A stretch of DNA of 64,000 nt from Lysinibacillus capsici (GCF_003367505.1 NZ_PXXX01000031.1:1-64000), one strand, 5' to 3'. Shown: positions 8,039 to 19,072, counted from the first letter of the stretch. The notes: generated by a model not told the origin, from the letters alone. Translations and numbers: made by a program.

Positions 8039-9003
8039 ACGATTCCCCCTCTTCTTAAGCGGGGATTGAGACAAATCATGAGGACATCAATCACAAATAA
8101 ACAGATAACGACTACTACGCCAGTGATTAAAATGGCACCCATCAGCACAGGAAAGTCCTTTACCATCACTGCTTTCACTAAAAGCTGACCTAAGCCTGAC
8201 CAGCCAAATAATGTTTCAACCACGATGGATCCTCCAAAAAATGATGGGATGGTCACACCGACATAATTGATATATGGAATAATGGCATTGCGTAAAATCA
8301 TCTTACGAATAGCTCGCTCTGGTACTCCGTTGGCACGTGCCACCTCTACATAATAACGATGCTTCTCTGCCTTCACATTTTCCTGTAAAAAACGTGCGAA
8401 TACCCCGACATGTGCCAGTACAAGGACCGATAAAGGAAGAACCATATGGTATAGTCGGTCCACAAGGCCGCCATCCCCTCGTACATCCTTCATCCCCGAT
8501 GAAGGAAACCAGCCTAGTTGTACAGAGAACACCATGATGAATAAAATGCCAAGCCAAAATGGAGGGATGGCTGAGCTAGCAATACTTACAAAGGAAAGTC
8601 CGCGATCTAATAACGAACCCTCCTTCATGCCTGCCTGTAAGCCGAGCCATGTTGAGGCAATGGCTACGATGCCTAAAGTTCCAACAACGAGCTGTAATGT
8701 ATTTGGTAAACGTTCTTGTATAATTGTCGCTACTGGTCTGCCTTCTTTTGCCGAGTAGCCTAAATTTCCTTGCATCGCTTCACGGAGCCACACACCATAT
8801 TGATAGAGTATCGGTTGATCCAGACCAAAAGCTGTTTCAATGCGTTCTTTCTCCGCTGTCGATAACGTTTGGGCATTGCCACCATAATACGCTGCAGCTG
8901 GATTACCAGGAGCCGCATGCATCAGGAAAAAAGAGAGGAAGCTCACGATAATGAGGACAATTGTCCCCATTATCACGCGCTTCCCGATCCATTTAGCGAT
9001 CAT
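8035..9003 (-). CDS. nikB: ABC transporter permease, NikB/DppB type
   Basis: About 322 residues of the OppB/DppB/NikB family: N-terminal helix, then GNPAAAYYGGNA, and a C-terminal permease domain with the coupling motif EVARANGVPERAIRKMILRN and the usual PNTLQL segment. Start at ATG 9003 with AGGAG upstream. The frame extends to 9045 inside the binding-protein gene, whose end it overlaps by 11 bases. Confidence 0.8.
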   Translation of the reverse strand: MIAKWIGKRVIMGTIVLIIVSFLSFFLMHAAPGNPAAAYYGGNAQTLSTAEKERIETAFGLDQPILYQYGVWLREAMQGNLGYSAKEGRPVATIIQERLPNTLQLVVGTLGIVAIASTWLGLQAGMKEGSLLDRGLSFVSIASSAIPPFWLGILFIMVFSVQLGWFPSSGMKDVRGDGGLVDRLYHMVLPLSVLVLAHVGVFARFLQENVKAEKHRYYVEVARANGVPERAIRKMILRNAIIPYINYVGVTIPSFFGGSIVVETLFGWSGLGQLLVKAVMVKDFPVLMGAILITGVVVVICLFVIDVLMICLNPRLRRGGIV

Positions 9004-10579
9004 GCCATTTCCACTCCTCGACATTCCATAGGAAGCCTGCCCCATGATGACCTAAAATGCGCTCTTTGACGCCACTAATCTGCTGATTAATACCATACAC
9101 AGCATCCACATAGGCAAAGTAGGCGAATGGTGGATCTTGTGCTAGCTCCTCCTGTAATGCCCCATAGACTTCCTTACGTTTTTCAGGATCAACGGTTGTA
9201 CGCCCCTCCTCTAGCAATGCATCCACTTTCGGGTTGTTATAGCTACCATAATTGTAGCCAGCACTTGTGAGACTGGATTCACCAGAATGGAAGAGACTAT
9301 ACGTATGATGGTCAGCATCATATGGGCTTCCCCAGCCAACCATAAAGGCTTCTGTTTCTTCAATGACAATATTGCTCCAATCGAGTGCAGCTACTTGCAC
9401 ATCTGCCCCAATCTCTTTATAGCCTTCTGCCACATAATTAGCCATGTTCACACGCACTGTGTCAGTAATAGGTGCCGTAATAGTAAACGCTAATTTTTGA
9501 CCATCCTTATAGCGGAAACCATCCTCAGCTAGTTGCCAGCCCGCTTGGTCGAGTAGCTCGTTTGCTTTATCAAGGTCATATTTATAATGCTCAATGTTGG
9601 CGTTTACAAAGGCATGCTTTTGTAGCGGTGAGTATGCTTCTGTACCGTATCCATGTAAAATGCCTTTGACAATACCTGCACGATCTGTCCCATAGCTAAT
9701 GGCCTTGCGAACAGCAACGTCTTGCCAAATAGGATACTTCATATTAAAGAGAACACCACGATAATCTGCTGATTCCACCTCGTATAGCTTTAAATGCTCA
9801 ACCTTCGATAGCTCCTCTACCTGATTCGGGTCTAGTAACGCTATATCGACCTCACCCGATTTTAGCTGGAGCGCACGCACATTACTATCGGGGATAAATT
9901 TAAAAATTACTTTCTCGATAGAAGCTTTTGTGCCAAAGAAAGATGGATATGCCTTTAGTGTCAGGCTTGTCCCTTTATCCCATTGTTCAAACATATACGG
10001 ACCCGCACCGATTGGCTGCTGGTTAAATGTAGCGGTTCTCATCTCTTGCCCCTCAAAGGCATGCTTTGGTAAAATTGGCACCGTTAATTTGTCTAATAGC
10101 GGTGTAAATGGCTCATCTAATTGGATAGTCATCGTCATGTCATTGACCTTTTCCATTGACACAACATGGCTAAAATCAGACTTTAAATATGAACCGTTTG
10201 CATCATCCAAAATACTGTTAATGGTAAACATAATATCGTCCACCGTTAATGGGTGCCCATCATGGAAGGTTACATCCCTGTGATTCGAAATGGTATAAGT
10301 CATCTGGTCATCTGATATTTTAATACTTTGAGCAATATCATTGATGGGTACATTATGCTCATCAAAGCGCATCAGACCTCTAAATAAAAAGGCATCTAAA
10401 TTGGTTTCCTCCAAAAGAGGATTTAAGCCTGCAAACTCAGACTCTGAGGCAAAAACAAGCTCATTTGCCTGGGCAGATGATGTAGCTGTCGGTTGTTTCT
10501 CTCCTCCTTGATTAGACGAGCAGCCCACAAAAACTACCGCTAGCACCATCAAAAGTATCAATACGGAAAACTTTTTCAA
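8993..10579 (-). CDS. nikA: Solute-binding lipoprotein, family 5 (NikA-like)
   Basis: A 528-residue extracellular binding protein (SBP_bac_5). The signal peptide ends in lipobox VFVGC-SSNQGG, followed by a TATSSAQ linker and the family segments LVFASESEFAGLNPLL, DVTFHDGHPLTVDDIMFTI and AISYGTDRAGIVKGI. The start is TTG 10579 after AAAGGAG. It is anchored to the outer face of the membrane and delivers substrate to the two permeases. The order nikA-B-C-D-E matches the nickel importer, and the position 28 bases after ureD supports nickel. Confidence 0.8.
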   Translation of the reverse strand: MKKFSVLILLMVLAVVFVGCSSNQGGEKQPTATSSAQANELVFASESEFAGLNPLLEETNLDAFLFRGLMRFDEHNVPINDIAQSIKISDDQMTYTISNHRDVTFHDGHPLTVDDIMFTINSILDDANGSYLKSDFSHVVSMEKVNDMTMTIQLDEPFTPLLDKLTVPILPKHAFEGQEMRTATFNQQPIGAGPYMFEQWDKGTSLTLKAYPSFFGTKASIEKVIFKFIPDSNVRALQLKSGEVDIALLDPNQVEELSKVEHLKLYEVESADYRGVLFNMKYPIWQDVAVRKAISYGTDRAGIVKGILHGYGTEAYSPLQKHAFVNANIEHYKYDLDKANELLDQAGWQLAEDGFRYKDGQKLAFTITAPITDTVRVNMANYVAEGYKEIGADVQVAALDWSNIVIEETEAFMVGWGSPYDADHHTYSLFHSGESSLTSAGYNYGSYNNPKVDALLEEGRTTVDPEKRKEVYGALQEELAQDPPFAYFAYVDAVYGINQQISGVKERILGHHGAGFLWNVEEWKWHDR

Positions 10580-10607
10580 TTTACTATCTCCTTTATCACA
10601 ACAGAAA

Positions 10608-11414
10608 TTACAGCAATGCTGCGATGTACTCGAACATGCGGTTTATTTCTTTGTGAAGTGTTCGTTGCTCCTTGGCAAGCCATCTACAATGAATGGCTTG
10701 ATCTGTCAATTTTGTCACACTCGCCTGAAAGGACTTTTCCTGTTGGATTTGATCCTGTAAATCCCTTATTGGAAGTTTGTTAACCGATGGAGAGACAATC
10801 CACAAAGAACCAATATAGCGTGCCTTTTCAAGCAAGCCGATTTCGGCAAAATTCATCTCCTGCGGCTTAAACTGCAACGAGTCATAAGCTATCAAAGTAT
10901 CCTCTACATAGATCTTGTATTTGGATTGGAATGTTTGATAGTCAAAGATTTCTCCTCGCATTTCTCTACCTGGAGCAACAATTTCTCCCCAGATCAATGT
11001 CGAGCTTTCCTTCATACGAATGGTTGTATGTACCTGAAATTTTGCTCGTTCAAATGGAATCGTCACTTCAGGGAGCCATTCTAATCTCGCCTGCTCTGCA
11101 AGTTCCACCGTTATAGCTTGTGTACAAAACTCACCATTGTGAGAAGGGTAAATTTTTAATGCTGATTGTTGCTTTAGCTTCACCTGACTATCTGGCGCTA
11201 GTGTAACCGTAATTTCATTGCGATCTCCCGCAACCATGCCCCCTGAGGATTCCATGATAAAAACGGTGGCTGCTGGATGATTGCCTTCGTATAGTTCACG
11301 ACTGGCCTTTAATGGGGGTTGCTGGTACACATGAACCAGTCGTGTATAGCCCCGTCTCGGTTCAAAGGCCATCTCTAATTTGCCAAAATGATTAACTTTG
11401 CTAGGGTTAAACAT
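10608..11414 (-). CDS. ureD: Urease accessory protein UreD
   Basis: About 268 residues. UreD (UreH) is a beta-rich scaffold that binds apo-urease and, with UreF and UreG, forms the nickel-delivery complex. Family signatures include [14 protein letters not shown] and [19 protein letters not shown] at 11414 overlaps the ureG stop by 8 bases. The open frame continues to 11468 inside ureG but those residues are unlike the family. It is the last urease gene, followed by the nik-like importer. Confidence 0.93.
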   Translation of the reverse strand: MFNPSKVNHFGKLEMAFEPRRGYTRLVHVYQQPPLKASRELYEGNHPAATVFIMESSGGMVAGDRNEITVTLAPDSQVKLKQQSALKIYPSHNGEFCTQAITVELAEQARLEWLPEVTIPFERAKFQVHTTIRMKESSTLIWGEIVAPGREMRGEIFDYQTFQSKYKIYVEDTLIAYDSLQFKPQEMNFAEIGLLEKARYIGSLWIVSPSVNKLPIRDLQDQIQQEKSFQASVTKLTDQAIHCRWLAKEQRTLHKEINRMFEYIAALL

Positions 11415-12036
11415 CTTCTTCAACTGCTTCGGCACCTTCAAGTAACAAATGGTGCTGAATCCATTCAACCACCTTATCTACATTTGTTTGGGAGCGAACA
11501 TCCGCAAAAATATATGGACGTCCACTACGCATTTTTTTCACGTCTTGATCCATGAGCTCCAGATCAACCCCAACATGAGGAGCTAGCGAAGTTTTATTAA
11601 TTAGCAATAAATCTGAACGTGTTAGCGCTGGACCACCCTTACGTGGGATGTCCTGTCCTTCTGCCACATCAATGACATAAATATAGCCATGCACGAGCTC
11701 AGGACTAAATGTTGCCGATAGATTATCGCCACCGCTTTCAATAAATATAATATCTAAATTAGGAAAGCGCTTATTCAAATCATCAATGGCAGCAAAATTC
11801 ATGGATGCATCCTCTCGAATGGCTGTATGTGGACAACCACCTGTTTCTACTCCAATAATTCGCTCCTCTGCTAACACACCGTTTGTGATTAAATACTGCG
11901 CATCTTCTCTTGTATAAATATCGTTGGTAATGACAGCTACGTTGTAGTGTTCATGCATTACCCGTGTTAATTGATCGACTAAAGATGTTTTGCCTGATCC
12001 AACAGGCCCACCGATACCAATACGTACTGGTTTCAT
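11407..12036 (-). CDS. ureG: Urease accessory GTPase UreG
   Basis: A 209-residue SIMIBI GTPase with P-loop [11 protein letters not shown], the nickel-binding [18 protein letters not shown] (Cys-Pro-His) and [17 protein letters not shown]. It couples GTP hydrolysis to nickel insertion into the UreC site. It lies between ureF and ureD in the standard order. Length is normal. Confidence 0.97.
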   Translation of the reverse strand: MKPVRIGIGGPVGSGKTSLVDQLTRVMHEHYNVAVITNDIYTREDAQYLITNGVLAEERIIGVETGGCPHTAIREDASMNFAAIDDLNKRFPNLDIIFIESGGDNLSATFSPELVHGYIYVIDVAEGQDIPRKGGPALTRSDLLLINKTSLAPHVGVDLELMDQDVKKMRSGRPYIFADVRSQTNVDKVVEWIQHHLLLEGAEAVEEDV

Positions 12037-12053
12037 GTATATCCTCTCGCTTT

Positions 12054-12794
12054 CTATGAAATAAATAATCTCGAAAATAAAAACTCATGCTTCATGGACG
12101 CCAGTTCAATACCTAGTGCATTATTGGCTAGATCATCCATTGTTAACGTCAACACCGTTTCGGCTGCTTCCTCCACAGGGGCTAATAGCTCATGTAATGC
12201 TTGCACACCTGTATTTTGACCAAAGGGTACAGCACGGACAGCATTTTGCACTAAACCACTAATTGATGCGTACATAAAGGTCATGATTGCATGAAAAACG
12301 TTCACACCTAGTGCTTCACAATAAATCCCATAGAGAACTGCATAATGGCCTTTTACTTCTTCATGGTCAATCTTCTCTTTCCATTGCAATAAAAAAGGAC
12401 TCTCCATTAGAGGGGCTACTGTTCGCATAAATTGCTTCCCTACATTGACACTAGCATCTCTAGATTCTTTCGCTAGCTTCATTGCCCCACAAAGTTGGTC
12501 GAGCTCAATAAGATGAGCAACATCTCTTCTTTTAGCTGCATGGAATGCCTCTTGAATAAGAATTGCATCACCGTAAACTACATTGTGAAATAAATAGACC
12601 TGACAAAACTCAACTAATTGTTCCTTTGTGCGAATGATATCTTCCTGAATATACGTTTCCATACCATAGGAATGTGTATAGGAACCGATTGGAAATGCGG
12701 AGTCATGAATTTGCAATAATTGTAATAAGGATAAATTAGTGAGCGTGTCCACGGTATTTGAACGGTTGCTTGAAGCGTCGTTCAGTTGTTTCAT
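12054..12794 (-). CDS. ureF: Urease accessory protein UreF
   Basis: About 246 residues, all helical, with [25 protein letters not shown] as the UreF hallmark. It acts with UreD as the activation chaperone and regulator of UreG. ATG 12794 with TTGGGGTG upstream gives a 59-base overlap with ureE. A longer form from 12812 is possible. The true start may lie even closer to [12 protein letters not shown]. Confidence 0.93.
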   Translation of the reverse strand: MKQLNDASSNRSNTVDTLTNLSLLQLLQIHDSAFPIGSYTHSYGMETYIQEDIIRTKEQLVEFCQVYLFHNVVYGDAILIQEAFHAAKRRDVAHLIELDQLCGAMKLAKESRDASVNVGKQFMRTVAPLMESPFLLQWKEKIDHEEVKGHYAVLYGIYCEALGVNVFHAIMTFMYASISGLVQNAVRAVPFGQNTGVQALHELLAPVEEAAETVLTLTMDDLANNALGIELASMKHEFLFSRLFIS

Positions 12795-13182
12795 AGTGCA
12801 CCCCAATTTCATCTAATAATGGATTAATCGTATGATCTGCTCGTACGATGATTTCATTGTTTGCAATCAAGCTAGGAGTATGACGGTTGCCCAATTCAAA
12901 GGCAGCTTTCCCCATTTCATACATATCTTTTGGTGTAATGACGATAACTGGCTCCAATTTTGTACGAATTGCAATTCGTCGTTGCTCATCCTCGAATAAT
13001 AGGTCACCATATTGTAGAGGCTCTTCACCCTCTATACGTAAAGCGATATCTGTTCCTTGATCCGTTGCTGTGCGAAGAATGCGTTTGCTTAATTCCTCCC
13101 ACTCTAGCTCAATCCATTCCGTTGCCTTTTGTGGATGTTCTTCTTCATTCGCTATATTGCCAATAATTTTTTCTATTAACAT
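12736..13182 (-). CDS. ureE: Urease nickel metallochaperone UreE
   Basis: A 148-residue UreE with an N-terminal peptide-binding-like domain and a C-terminal metal-binding domain. The tail ends RGHAH, so there is only a short histidine tail, unlike the His-rich ends of enterobacterial UreE. Strong AGAGGAGC before ATG. It overlaps ureF by about 59 bases. Confidence 0.93.
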   Translation of the reverse strand: MLIEKIIGNIANEEEHPQKATEWIELEWEELSKRILRTATDQGTDIALRIEGEEPLQYGDLLFEDEQRRIAIRTKLEPVIVITPKDMYEMGKAAFELGNRHTPSLIANNEIIVRADHTINPLLDEIGVHYETTERRFKQPFKYRGHAH

Positions 13183-13235
13183 ATGGTTTAGCTCCTCTTT
13201 TTCTTTGTATTCGCTGTTACACTCATATCATGTGC

Positions 13236-14951
13236 TTAGAATAAGAAATAGCGTTGTGCCATTGGAAGTACATCCACTGGCTCACATGTTGCTAGCTCCC
13301 CATCAATTTTCACTTCATAGGTTTCTGGATTAACATCAATCTGCGGAGTGGCATTATTAAGCTTCATGTCAGCTTTACGAATATTTCGGCAATTTGAAAC
13401 CGTGCCAATCATTCGTTTTAGGCCTAATTTTTCTGGCAAGCCTTCTTCCACAGCAATTTTCGGTAAAAATGTCATGCCGCAATGCTGTGGTCCTTGACCG
13501 TAGAAGCCATATGTTCGACGGCCTTTCATTGGCTGTGGTGTAGGAATGGAAGCATTTGGATCACCTGTTATGCCATACACAGCAATACCAGCCTTAATGA
13601 CAACTTCCGCCTTCACCCCAAAGAACGCTGGGTCCCATAGGACAATATCCGCTAATTTTCCTTCTTCCAGCGAGCCTACTTCATGGCTTATGCCATGGGC
13701 AATAGCTGGGTTAATATTTAGTTTTGCTATATAACGCTTAACGCGATAATTATCGTGATCCTTGCCTTCATCCTGTGGTAATGGACCACGCTGTTTTTTC
13801 ATTTTGTCTGCTGTTTGGAACGTTCGGATTGTGACCTCACCAACACGTCCCATCGCTTGTGAATCGGAAGACATGATGCTCAAAATCCCTAAATCCTGCA
13901 TAATATCTTCTGCTGCAATTGTTTCTGGGCGTATGCGTGAATCTGCAAATGCCACATCCTCTGGTACATCATGCTTTAGATGGTGACAAACCATCAGCAT
14001 ATCTAAATGCTCATCAATCGTGTTTGTCGTAAACGGTTTCGTAGGATTCGTCGATGCTGGCAAAATATTAGGTAAGGATGCCATCACTAATTGGTCTGGA
14101 GCATGACCGCCACCCGCACCTTCCGTATGGAAAATATGAATGACACGGCCATCAATCGCATTGATTGTATCTTCTACAAACCCTGCTTCATTCAATGTAT
14201 CGGAGTGGAGGGCAACTTGAATATCATATTCATCTGCCACCGATAGACTTTGATCGAGTGCAGCTGGTGTGGCACCCCAGTCCTCATGTATTTTCAACCC
14301 GATCGCACCTGCACGAACCTGCTCGATAATAGGCGCAGGATCAGATGCACTACCCTTTCCAAGCAAACCAACATTGATGGGGAATCCCTCTACAGCCTGT
14401 AGCATGCGATGCAGATGCCATTCACCAGCCGTTAAGCTTGTCGCTTTTGAGCCTGCTGCTGGACCTGTTCCACCGCCTATAAATGTCGTTGTCCCTGCTA
14501 ATAATGCTGTTTCCACCTGATCAGGGCTGATGAAATGGATATGCGTGTCGATTGCTCCTGCTGTTGCAATAAGCCCTTCGCCTGCATAAACCTCTGTTCC
14601 CACACCTATGATCATATCCTGATTCACACCATCCATACTGTTCGGATTGCCTGCTTTCCCTATACCGATAATGCGACCATCTTTGATACCGATATCTGCT
14701 TTTACAATCCCTGTATAGTCGATAATCATAACATTGGTAATAACTGTATCCAGCACACCTTCATTGCGTGTATTTTTACCATTTTGCCCCATTGAGACGC
14801 GTAGTGATTTACCACCACCAAAGACCCCCTCATCACCGTATGAAGTATAGTCCTTCTCAATTTCAATCCATAAATCCGTATCGGCTAAACGGACTTTATC
14901 GCCCACAGTGGGGCCAAACATTTTCGCGTAAGCTTCATGTGTTACCTTCAT
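13236..14951 (-). CDS. ureC: Urease alpha subunit UreC (catalytic)
   Basis: The 571-residue catalytic subunit that hydrolyses urea to ammonia and carbamate at a di-nickel site. Visible active-site elements are the HxH of [10 protein letters not shown], the carbamylated lysine in GLKIHEDWG, the histidines of ALHSDTLNE and [12 protein letters not shown], the mobile-flap [13 protein letters not shown] and the aspartate of [12 protein letters not shown]. Full length and intact. It overlaps ureB by four bases (ATGA). Confidence 0.99.
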   Translation of the reverse strand: MKVTHEAYAKMFGPTVGDKVRLADTDLWIEIEKDYTSYGDEGVFGGGKSLRVSMGQNGKNTRNEGVLDTVITNVMIIDYTGIVKADIGIKDGRIIGIGKAGNPNSMDGVNQDMIIGVGTEVYAGEGLIATAGAIDTHIHFISPDQVETALLAGTTTFIGGGTGPAAGSKATSLTAGEWHLHRMLQAVEGFPINVGLLGKGSASDPAPIIEQVRAGAIGLKIHEDWGATPAALDQSLSVADEYDIQVALHSDTLNEAGFVEDTINAIDGRVIHIFHTEGAGGGHAPDQLVMASLPNILPASTNPTKPFTTNTIDEHLDMLMVCHHLKHDVPEDVAFADSRIRPETIAAEDIMQDLGILSIMSSDSQAMGRVGEVTIRTFQTADKMKKQRGPLPQDEGKDHDNYRVKRYIAKLNINPAIAHGISHEVGSLEEGKLADIVLWDPAFFGVKAEVVIKAGIAVYGITGDPNASIPTPQPMKGRRTYGFYGQGPQHCGMTFLPKIAVEEGLPEKLGLKRMIGTVSNCRNIRKADMKLNNATPQIDVNPETYEVKIDGELATCEPVDVLPMAQRYFLF

Positions 14952-15316
14952 TTTTCTTCCGCTCCTTTAAAGCCACCTTCAATTGCCTTGTCCAAAATTT
15001 CGTCCTTATGGTGGGTAGAGCCCTCTGTTAACATATTTAAGCCAAAGACATGTTGTTTACCACCAAATTCGACAAGCTCCACCTCTTTTTCTTCCCCAGG
15101 TTCAAAACGCACGGCTGTACCTGATGGAATATTGAGGTGCATACCAATCGCATCTTGTCGATTAAACGCTAGAAATCTATTAACCTCAATAAAATGAAAA
15201 TGGGAACCTACTTGTATCGGGCGGTCACCTGTATTCGCCACCAATACCTTTTTCGTCGCTCGTCCCACATTGATTTCAATCACTCCGTTTTTCGGTCGAA
15301 TTTCTCCAGGAATCAT
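14948..15316 (-). CDS. ureB: Urease beta subunit UreB
   Basis: 122 residues with [37 protein letters not shown] and the end GFKGAEEK, all typical. It is a structural subunit of the (UreABC)3 assembly. ATG 15316 is 9 bases from AAAGGAG and is preferred over TTG 15322, which is too close to it. Confidence 0.96.
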   Translation of the reverse strand: MIPGEIRPKNGVIEINVGRATKKVLVANTGDRPIQVGSHFHFIEVNRFLAFNRQDAIGMHLNIPSGTAVRFEPGEEKEVELVEFGGKQHVFGLNMLTEGSTHHKDEILDKAIEGGFKGAEEK

Positions 15317-15331
15317 CCACAAACACTCCTT

Positions 15332-15634
15332 TTACTGAATTGGACGGTGAACTGTGACCAGTTTCGTCCCATCTGGGAATGTACATTCAACCTGCACATC
15401 TGAAATCATGTCCCCGACACCTTCCATCACATCTTCCGCTGTCAGTACATGCTTGGCATCACTCATAAGCTGTGCTACCGTTTTACCATCTCGAGCACCT
15501 TCCATAATAAAACTGCTAATTAGAGCGACAGCTTCTGGATAATTCAGCTTTAAGCCCCGAGCTTTTCTTTTCAGCGCAAGTTCTCCTGCCACATGGAGGA
15601 GTAATTTTTCTTGTTCAACTGGTGATAGCTTCAA
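15332..15634 (-). CDS. ureA: Urease gamma subunit UreA
   Basis: A 100-residue subunit: [41 protein letters not shown], and the end [15 protein letters not shown]. It is separate from UreB, as in most bacteria. The start is TTG at 15634 with a weak GAGAGA site. First gene of the urease operon, with a promoter about 235 bp upstream. Confidence 0.97.
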   Translation of the reverse strand: MKLSPVEQEKLLLHVAGELALKRKARGLKLNYPEAVALISSFIMEGARDGKTVAQLMSDAKHVLTAEDVMEGVGDMISDVQVECTFPDGTKLVTVHRPIQ

Positions 15635-15868
15635 TCCAATCTCTCTCTTTCTTTTATTCAGAATTATCTTTCAATAATATTTTTTCGAGGCATGACTTCC
15701 TTTCAATTTTTTGTAATGGTCTTACGATTCAGTTTTAGTTACATTTAGTTGTTGTCTTACAAATTATAATTTCGCAAGGGATATGCGAAGAGAAATAGAA
15801 ATGACTTGTTGACCCGGCGAGTGCGGGTTGCAATAGTTGAAGTGAGTAATAGAGGTAACAGCTAGTCC
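15635..15868 (-). promoter_or_regulatory. Long untranslated leader of the urease operon
   Basis: About 235 bases separate the predicted promoter from ureA and hold no ORF. Two hairpins are visible on the RNA strand: AACCCG/CGGGT around 15813-15829 and TTCGC/GCGAA around 15774-15790. I do not recognise a known riboswitch here. A regulatory role is only suggested by length and structure. Confidence 0.4.
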
Positions 15869-15897
15869 ATTATAAGAAACTCGATTAGAAAATTCAA
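15869..15897 (-). promoter_or_regulatory. Predicted sigma-A promoter of ure operon
   Basis: On the minus strand TTGAAT (15892-15897) and TATAAT (15869-15874) are separated by exactly 17 bases and point toward ureA. Confidence 0.6.
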
Positions 15898-15942
15898 CAT
15901 TTTTATTTATCTGTTAATTTACAAGTTTACGAAATAAATAAT

Positions 15943-15994
15943 AAAAAAAGAGGCATATTTTACAGAAAATTGGTCGTCTGTAAAAAAGCCTCTT
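15943..15994 (-). terminator. Terminator of the chemoreceptor gene
   Basis: On the minus strand AAGAGGC pairs with GCCTCTT, with an inner TTTTACAG/CTGTAAAA stem, followed by a run of T. Confidence 0.8.
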
Positions 15995-16102
15995 CTCGAA
16001 TGTGTGACAGGAAGATAAAAATTATACTAAAAAACTTATAAAATTATTAATATGTGATAGTTATTTCAGGGCTAAAAAATCTTGAAAATATCAATTTCTT
16101 AC

Positions 16103-17347
16103 CTAGACATGAAATTGATTTGTTAACTTTTGTAAGTTATCCGCTTGGACACTTAAATCCTGTGTGACATGATTAACTGCTTGCATTGAGGCTGTTTGCT
16201 CATCCATTGAATGTAAAACAGCTTCTGTATAATTCGATAGCTTGCCCATGCCAGCTGCGATGGTTGTCACAGTGGATGCCACTTCATTGGCGCTACTTGA
16301 AAGCTGCTCAGCTGTCGTCGAAATATCCTCCAGCTGACTTGTCATCTGACTAACATGCTGTGAAATTGTGCCAAATGATTTTGTCGCTTCGTCAATGACA
16401 TACACTCCTTGTTGAACATTTTTCAAATCATCTTCTACTGATGAGGCTACTTGTTTTGTATCACTTTCTATTCCTACAACTAAATCCACAATTTGCGTAG
16501 CAGAGTGCTTTGATTGTTCTGCTAATTGACGCACTTCTTCAGCTACAACGGCGAAGCCTTTACCATGCTCCCCAGCGCGTGCTGCTTCTATGGCCGCATT
16601 TAATGCTAGTAGATTTGTTTGATCTGTAATGGTAGTAATCATATCTGTCATTGATTTAATATCTGACATTTTAAGGGATAATTGCTGCATCAATCCACTT
16701 GTTTTTTCTGTTGAAGAGGAAATAAATTGCATTTGCTCTTTTGCCACATGTAAAATATTTGCACCATTTCCTGCTATCTCGCTAGCATCTTTCGCATGCA
16801 CAAACACATCTTGTGTGGCTACTGTAATTCGCTCAATGCCATCAACGGTTTCTTGCATAGATTTAGCACTATCATTAGCCGATTGTGCTGCTTGCTTCAA
16901 GCCCTCTGACGTCTTCTCCATTTGTTGATCTACTTCTTCCACAGCAAGCGTAATTTCATTCGTACTCGCAGATAATTCCTCGATGCTTGCTGATAAATCT
17001 GTAGAGCTGTGCGCAATTTTTTGTGTCATTGTTCGTAATTGTTCCTGCATCTCTAAAAAGGATTGTGCTAGTTGAGAAATTTCACCATTATCACGAACCT
17101 CAATGACAACGGTATCTAATTGACCTGCCGTAATTCCTTGTGCAGCCTCTGTGATTTGTTTGATAGGCTGTATCACTTTGTAGTGGACATACACTGTGTA
17201 AGATAGTGTAATAACAATTCCTACAATCGTTAACACGGTAGAAAACCAATCTAATGTCGTTACATTGGCTAAATCGATAAATAAAATAACGATCATTAAA
17301 ACATTTAAAACGGAAAAGCCAAGTAAACTCTTTTTTCGTAAACTCAT
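16103..17347 (-). CDS. Methyl-accepting chemotaxis protein without a sensory ectodomain
   Basis: About 414 residues. Two membrane helices near the N-terminus (about 4-25 and 33-52) are joined by a very short loop, so there is no extracellular ligand domain. A HAMP domain follows ([15 protein letters not shown]...), then a long coiled-coil signalling domain with the CheA/CheW hairpin tip [20 protein letters not shown] and [19 protein letters not shown]. It probably senses a membrane or cytosolic cue. ATG 17347 (MSLRKKS) is 7 bases after GGGGG. Single gene. Confidence 0.92.
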   Translation of the reverse strand: MSLRKKSLLGFSVLNVLMIVILFIDLANVTTLDWFSTVLTIVGIVITLSYTVYVHYKVIQPIKQITEAAQGITAGQLDTVVIEVRDNGEISQLAQSFLEMQEQLRTMTQKIAHSSTDLSASIEELSASTNEITLAVEEVDQQMEKTSEGLKQAAQSANDSAKSMQETVDGIERITVATQDVFVHAKDASEIAGNGANILHVAKEQMQFISSSTEKTSGLMQQLSLKMSDIKSMTDMITTITDQTNLLALNAAIEAARAGEHGKGFAVVAEEVRQLAEQSKHSATQIVDLVVGIESDTKQVASSVEDDLKNVQQGVYVIDEATKSFGTISQHVSQMTSQLEDISTTAEQLSSSANEVASTVTTIAAGMGKLSNYTEAVLHSMDEQTASMQAVNHVTQDLSVQADNLQKLTNQFHV

Positions 17348-17450
17348 TACAAATTCCCCCAACTAAAATATGTCTTCCATACCATTATTATAGTTGAATA
17401 ATCCTAAAATACATAAGGATACGCTCTATTTTATATGAGAAAAGGTCTAC

Positions 17451-17493
17451 AAAAAAAAGACTATAGACAGCCTTTTAGGGCATGTCTACAGTC
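17451..17493 (-). terminator. Terminator of aspA
   Basis: Minus-strand stem GACT-TAGACA-GCC with GGC-TGTCTA-AGTC followed by eight T. Confidence 0.8.
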
Positions 17494-17507
17494 CATCATT
17501 GCTCGTT

Positions 17508-18926
17508 TTATTTTAATTTCATGATACTAGAACCCGCAATACCTGGGTGTGTCATTTCATATGGATCTAAAATCAAGTCTAATTGTTCTTTTGTGAGGAC
17601 GCCTTCTTCAATGCAAAGCTCACGAATTGAACGACCTGTTAAAATAGCTTCACGTGCTAGACGAGCAGCTACTTCATAACCGATGTGAGGGTTAACTGCT
17701 GTTAGCACGCCTACACTTTTTTCTACATATTCTTTCATGCGCTCTTCATTTGCTTCAATATCTTTTAAGCAGTTTTCTGTAAACGCACGGAATACATTAT
17801 TCATAATGCTAATCGATTGGATTAGGTTGAACACTAATACAGGCTCCATTACGTTTAATTCTAATTGACCAGCTTCCGATGCTAGAGAAATTGTATGGTC
17901 ATTCCCAATTACTTGGAAGGCTACTTGATTCAGCACCTCAGGCATAACTGGGTTAACTTTACCTGGCATAATTGAAGAACCTGGTTGACGAGCTGGTAAC
18001 AGGATTTCTCCTAAGCCTGCGCGAGGACCAGAAGCCATTAAACGCAAGTCATTAGCAATTTTAGACATATTAATCATACAGATTTTTAAAGCGCCTGATA
18101 CTTCTGTGTAGGCATCTGTATTTTGTGTTGCATCCACTAAATGCGTTGCACCTTTTAATGGTAAACCAGAAATTTCAGCAAGATGCTCATCAACAGATTT
18201 AATGTAGTCTGGGAAGGCATTTAAGCCTGTTCCGACAGCCGTTGCACCCATGTTCACATCATATAAATTCGGGCGAGTTTGACGAATGCGTACGATGTCA
18301 CGGTTGATCACGCGGCAATAAGCTTCAAACTCTTGTCCTAAGCGGATTGGCACGGCATCCTGTAAATGCGTACGTCCCATTTTAATGACATGAGCAAATT
18401 GCTCTGCTTTTTGATGGAAAACGGATTGCATATAATCCATCGTTACTAATAATTCATCTATTAAATTTAACACAGCGATATGAATAGCTGTTGGGAAAGC
18501 ATCATTTGTTGATTGTGACATATTGACATGACTGTTTGGGCTTACTGTGTGATAGTCACCTTTTTCTTTCCCTAAAATTTCTAGGGCACGGTTAGCGATG
18601 ACCTCATTGGCATTCATATTGATGGATGTACCTGCACCACCTTGAATTGGGTCTACAATAAATTCAGCATCCCATTTGCCATCAATCACTTCTTGCGCTG
18701 CTTCGACAATTGCCTCACCAATTTCTTTTGATAATAGGTGTACTTCCATATTACTTAATGCAGCTGCCTTCTTCACAATCCCCATTGCTTTAATAAGTGA
18801 TGAGTGAATTGTGTAGCCTGTAATTGGGAAGTTTTCCGTAGCACGTAGTGTTTGAATTCCGTAATACGCCTCTGCTGGTAATACGCGCTCACCTAAAAAA
18901 TCTTTTTCTATTCGTTGTGTTGACAT
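17508..18926 (-). CDS. aspA: Aspartate ammonia-lyase (aspartase)
   Basis: A 472-residue member of the fumarase/aspartase superfamily. The signature GSSIMPGKVNPVMPE carries the catalytic serine, and GGAGTSINMNANEV and MGRTHLQDAVP are the other conserved blocks. It interconverts L-aspartate with fumarate and ammonia. FLGERVLPAEAYYGIQTLRA at the N-terminus fits aspartase rather than fumarase. AAAAGGAGACG precedes the ATG. It is monocistronic here, with no adjacent asparaginase gene. Confidence 0.92.
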   Translation of the reverse strand: MSTQRIEKDFLGERVLPAEAYYGIQTLRATENFPITGYTIHSSLIKAMGIVKKAAALSNMEVHLLSKEIGEAIVEAAQEVIDGKWDAEFIVDPIQGGAGTSINMNANEVIANRALEILGKEKGDYHTVSPNSHVNMSQSTNDAFPTAIHIAVLNLIDELLVTMDYMQSVFHQKAEQFAHVIKMGRTHLQDAVPIRLGQEFEAYCRVINRDIVRIRQTRPNLYDVNMGATAVGTGLNAFPDYIKSVDEHLAEISGLPLKGATHLVDATQNTDAYTEVSGALKICMINMSKIANDLRLMASGPRAGLGEILLPARQPGSSIMPGKVNPVMPEVLNQVAFQVIGNDHTISLASEAGQLELNVMEPVLVFNLIQSISIMNNVFRAFTENCLKDIEANEERMKEYVEKSVGVLTAVNPHIGYEVAARLAREAILTGRSIRELCIEEGVLTKEQLDLILDPYEMTHPGIAGSSIMKLK

Positions 18927-19042
18927 TATTGTCGTCTCCTTTTATGTAATACTCACACTTGATAGTAGCTAATAAAAGTCGTATTGTAAACAGTCATTTT
19001 TCTGTAAACGAAAAAAATCCTTCAAAAAAGCAAAAAAATCAC

Positions 19043-19072
19043 AAAAAACCGAGCGCATTTCCTACGCTCGGT
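19043..19072 (-). terminator. Terminator of the NAD(P)-binding protein gene
   Basis: ACCGAGCG and CGCTCGGT form an 8-bp stem with a T-run on the minus strand. Confidence 0.88.

Noticed and set aside
13070-13333. Plus-strand ORFs opposite the urease genes
   Set aside because: They are reverse-strand shadows of ureE and ureC with no ribosome-binding site and no family resemblance.
15700-15780. Possible TnrA/GlnR nitrogen-control box before ureA
   Set aside because: TTACA-like words occur, but no TGTNA-N7-TNACA match was found on either strand.
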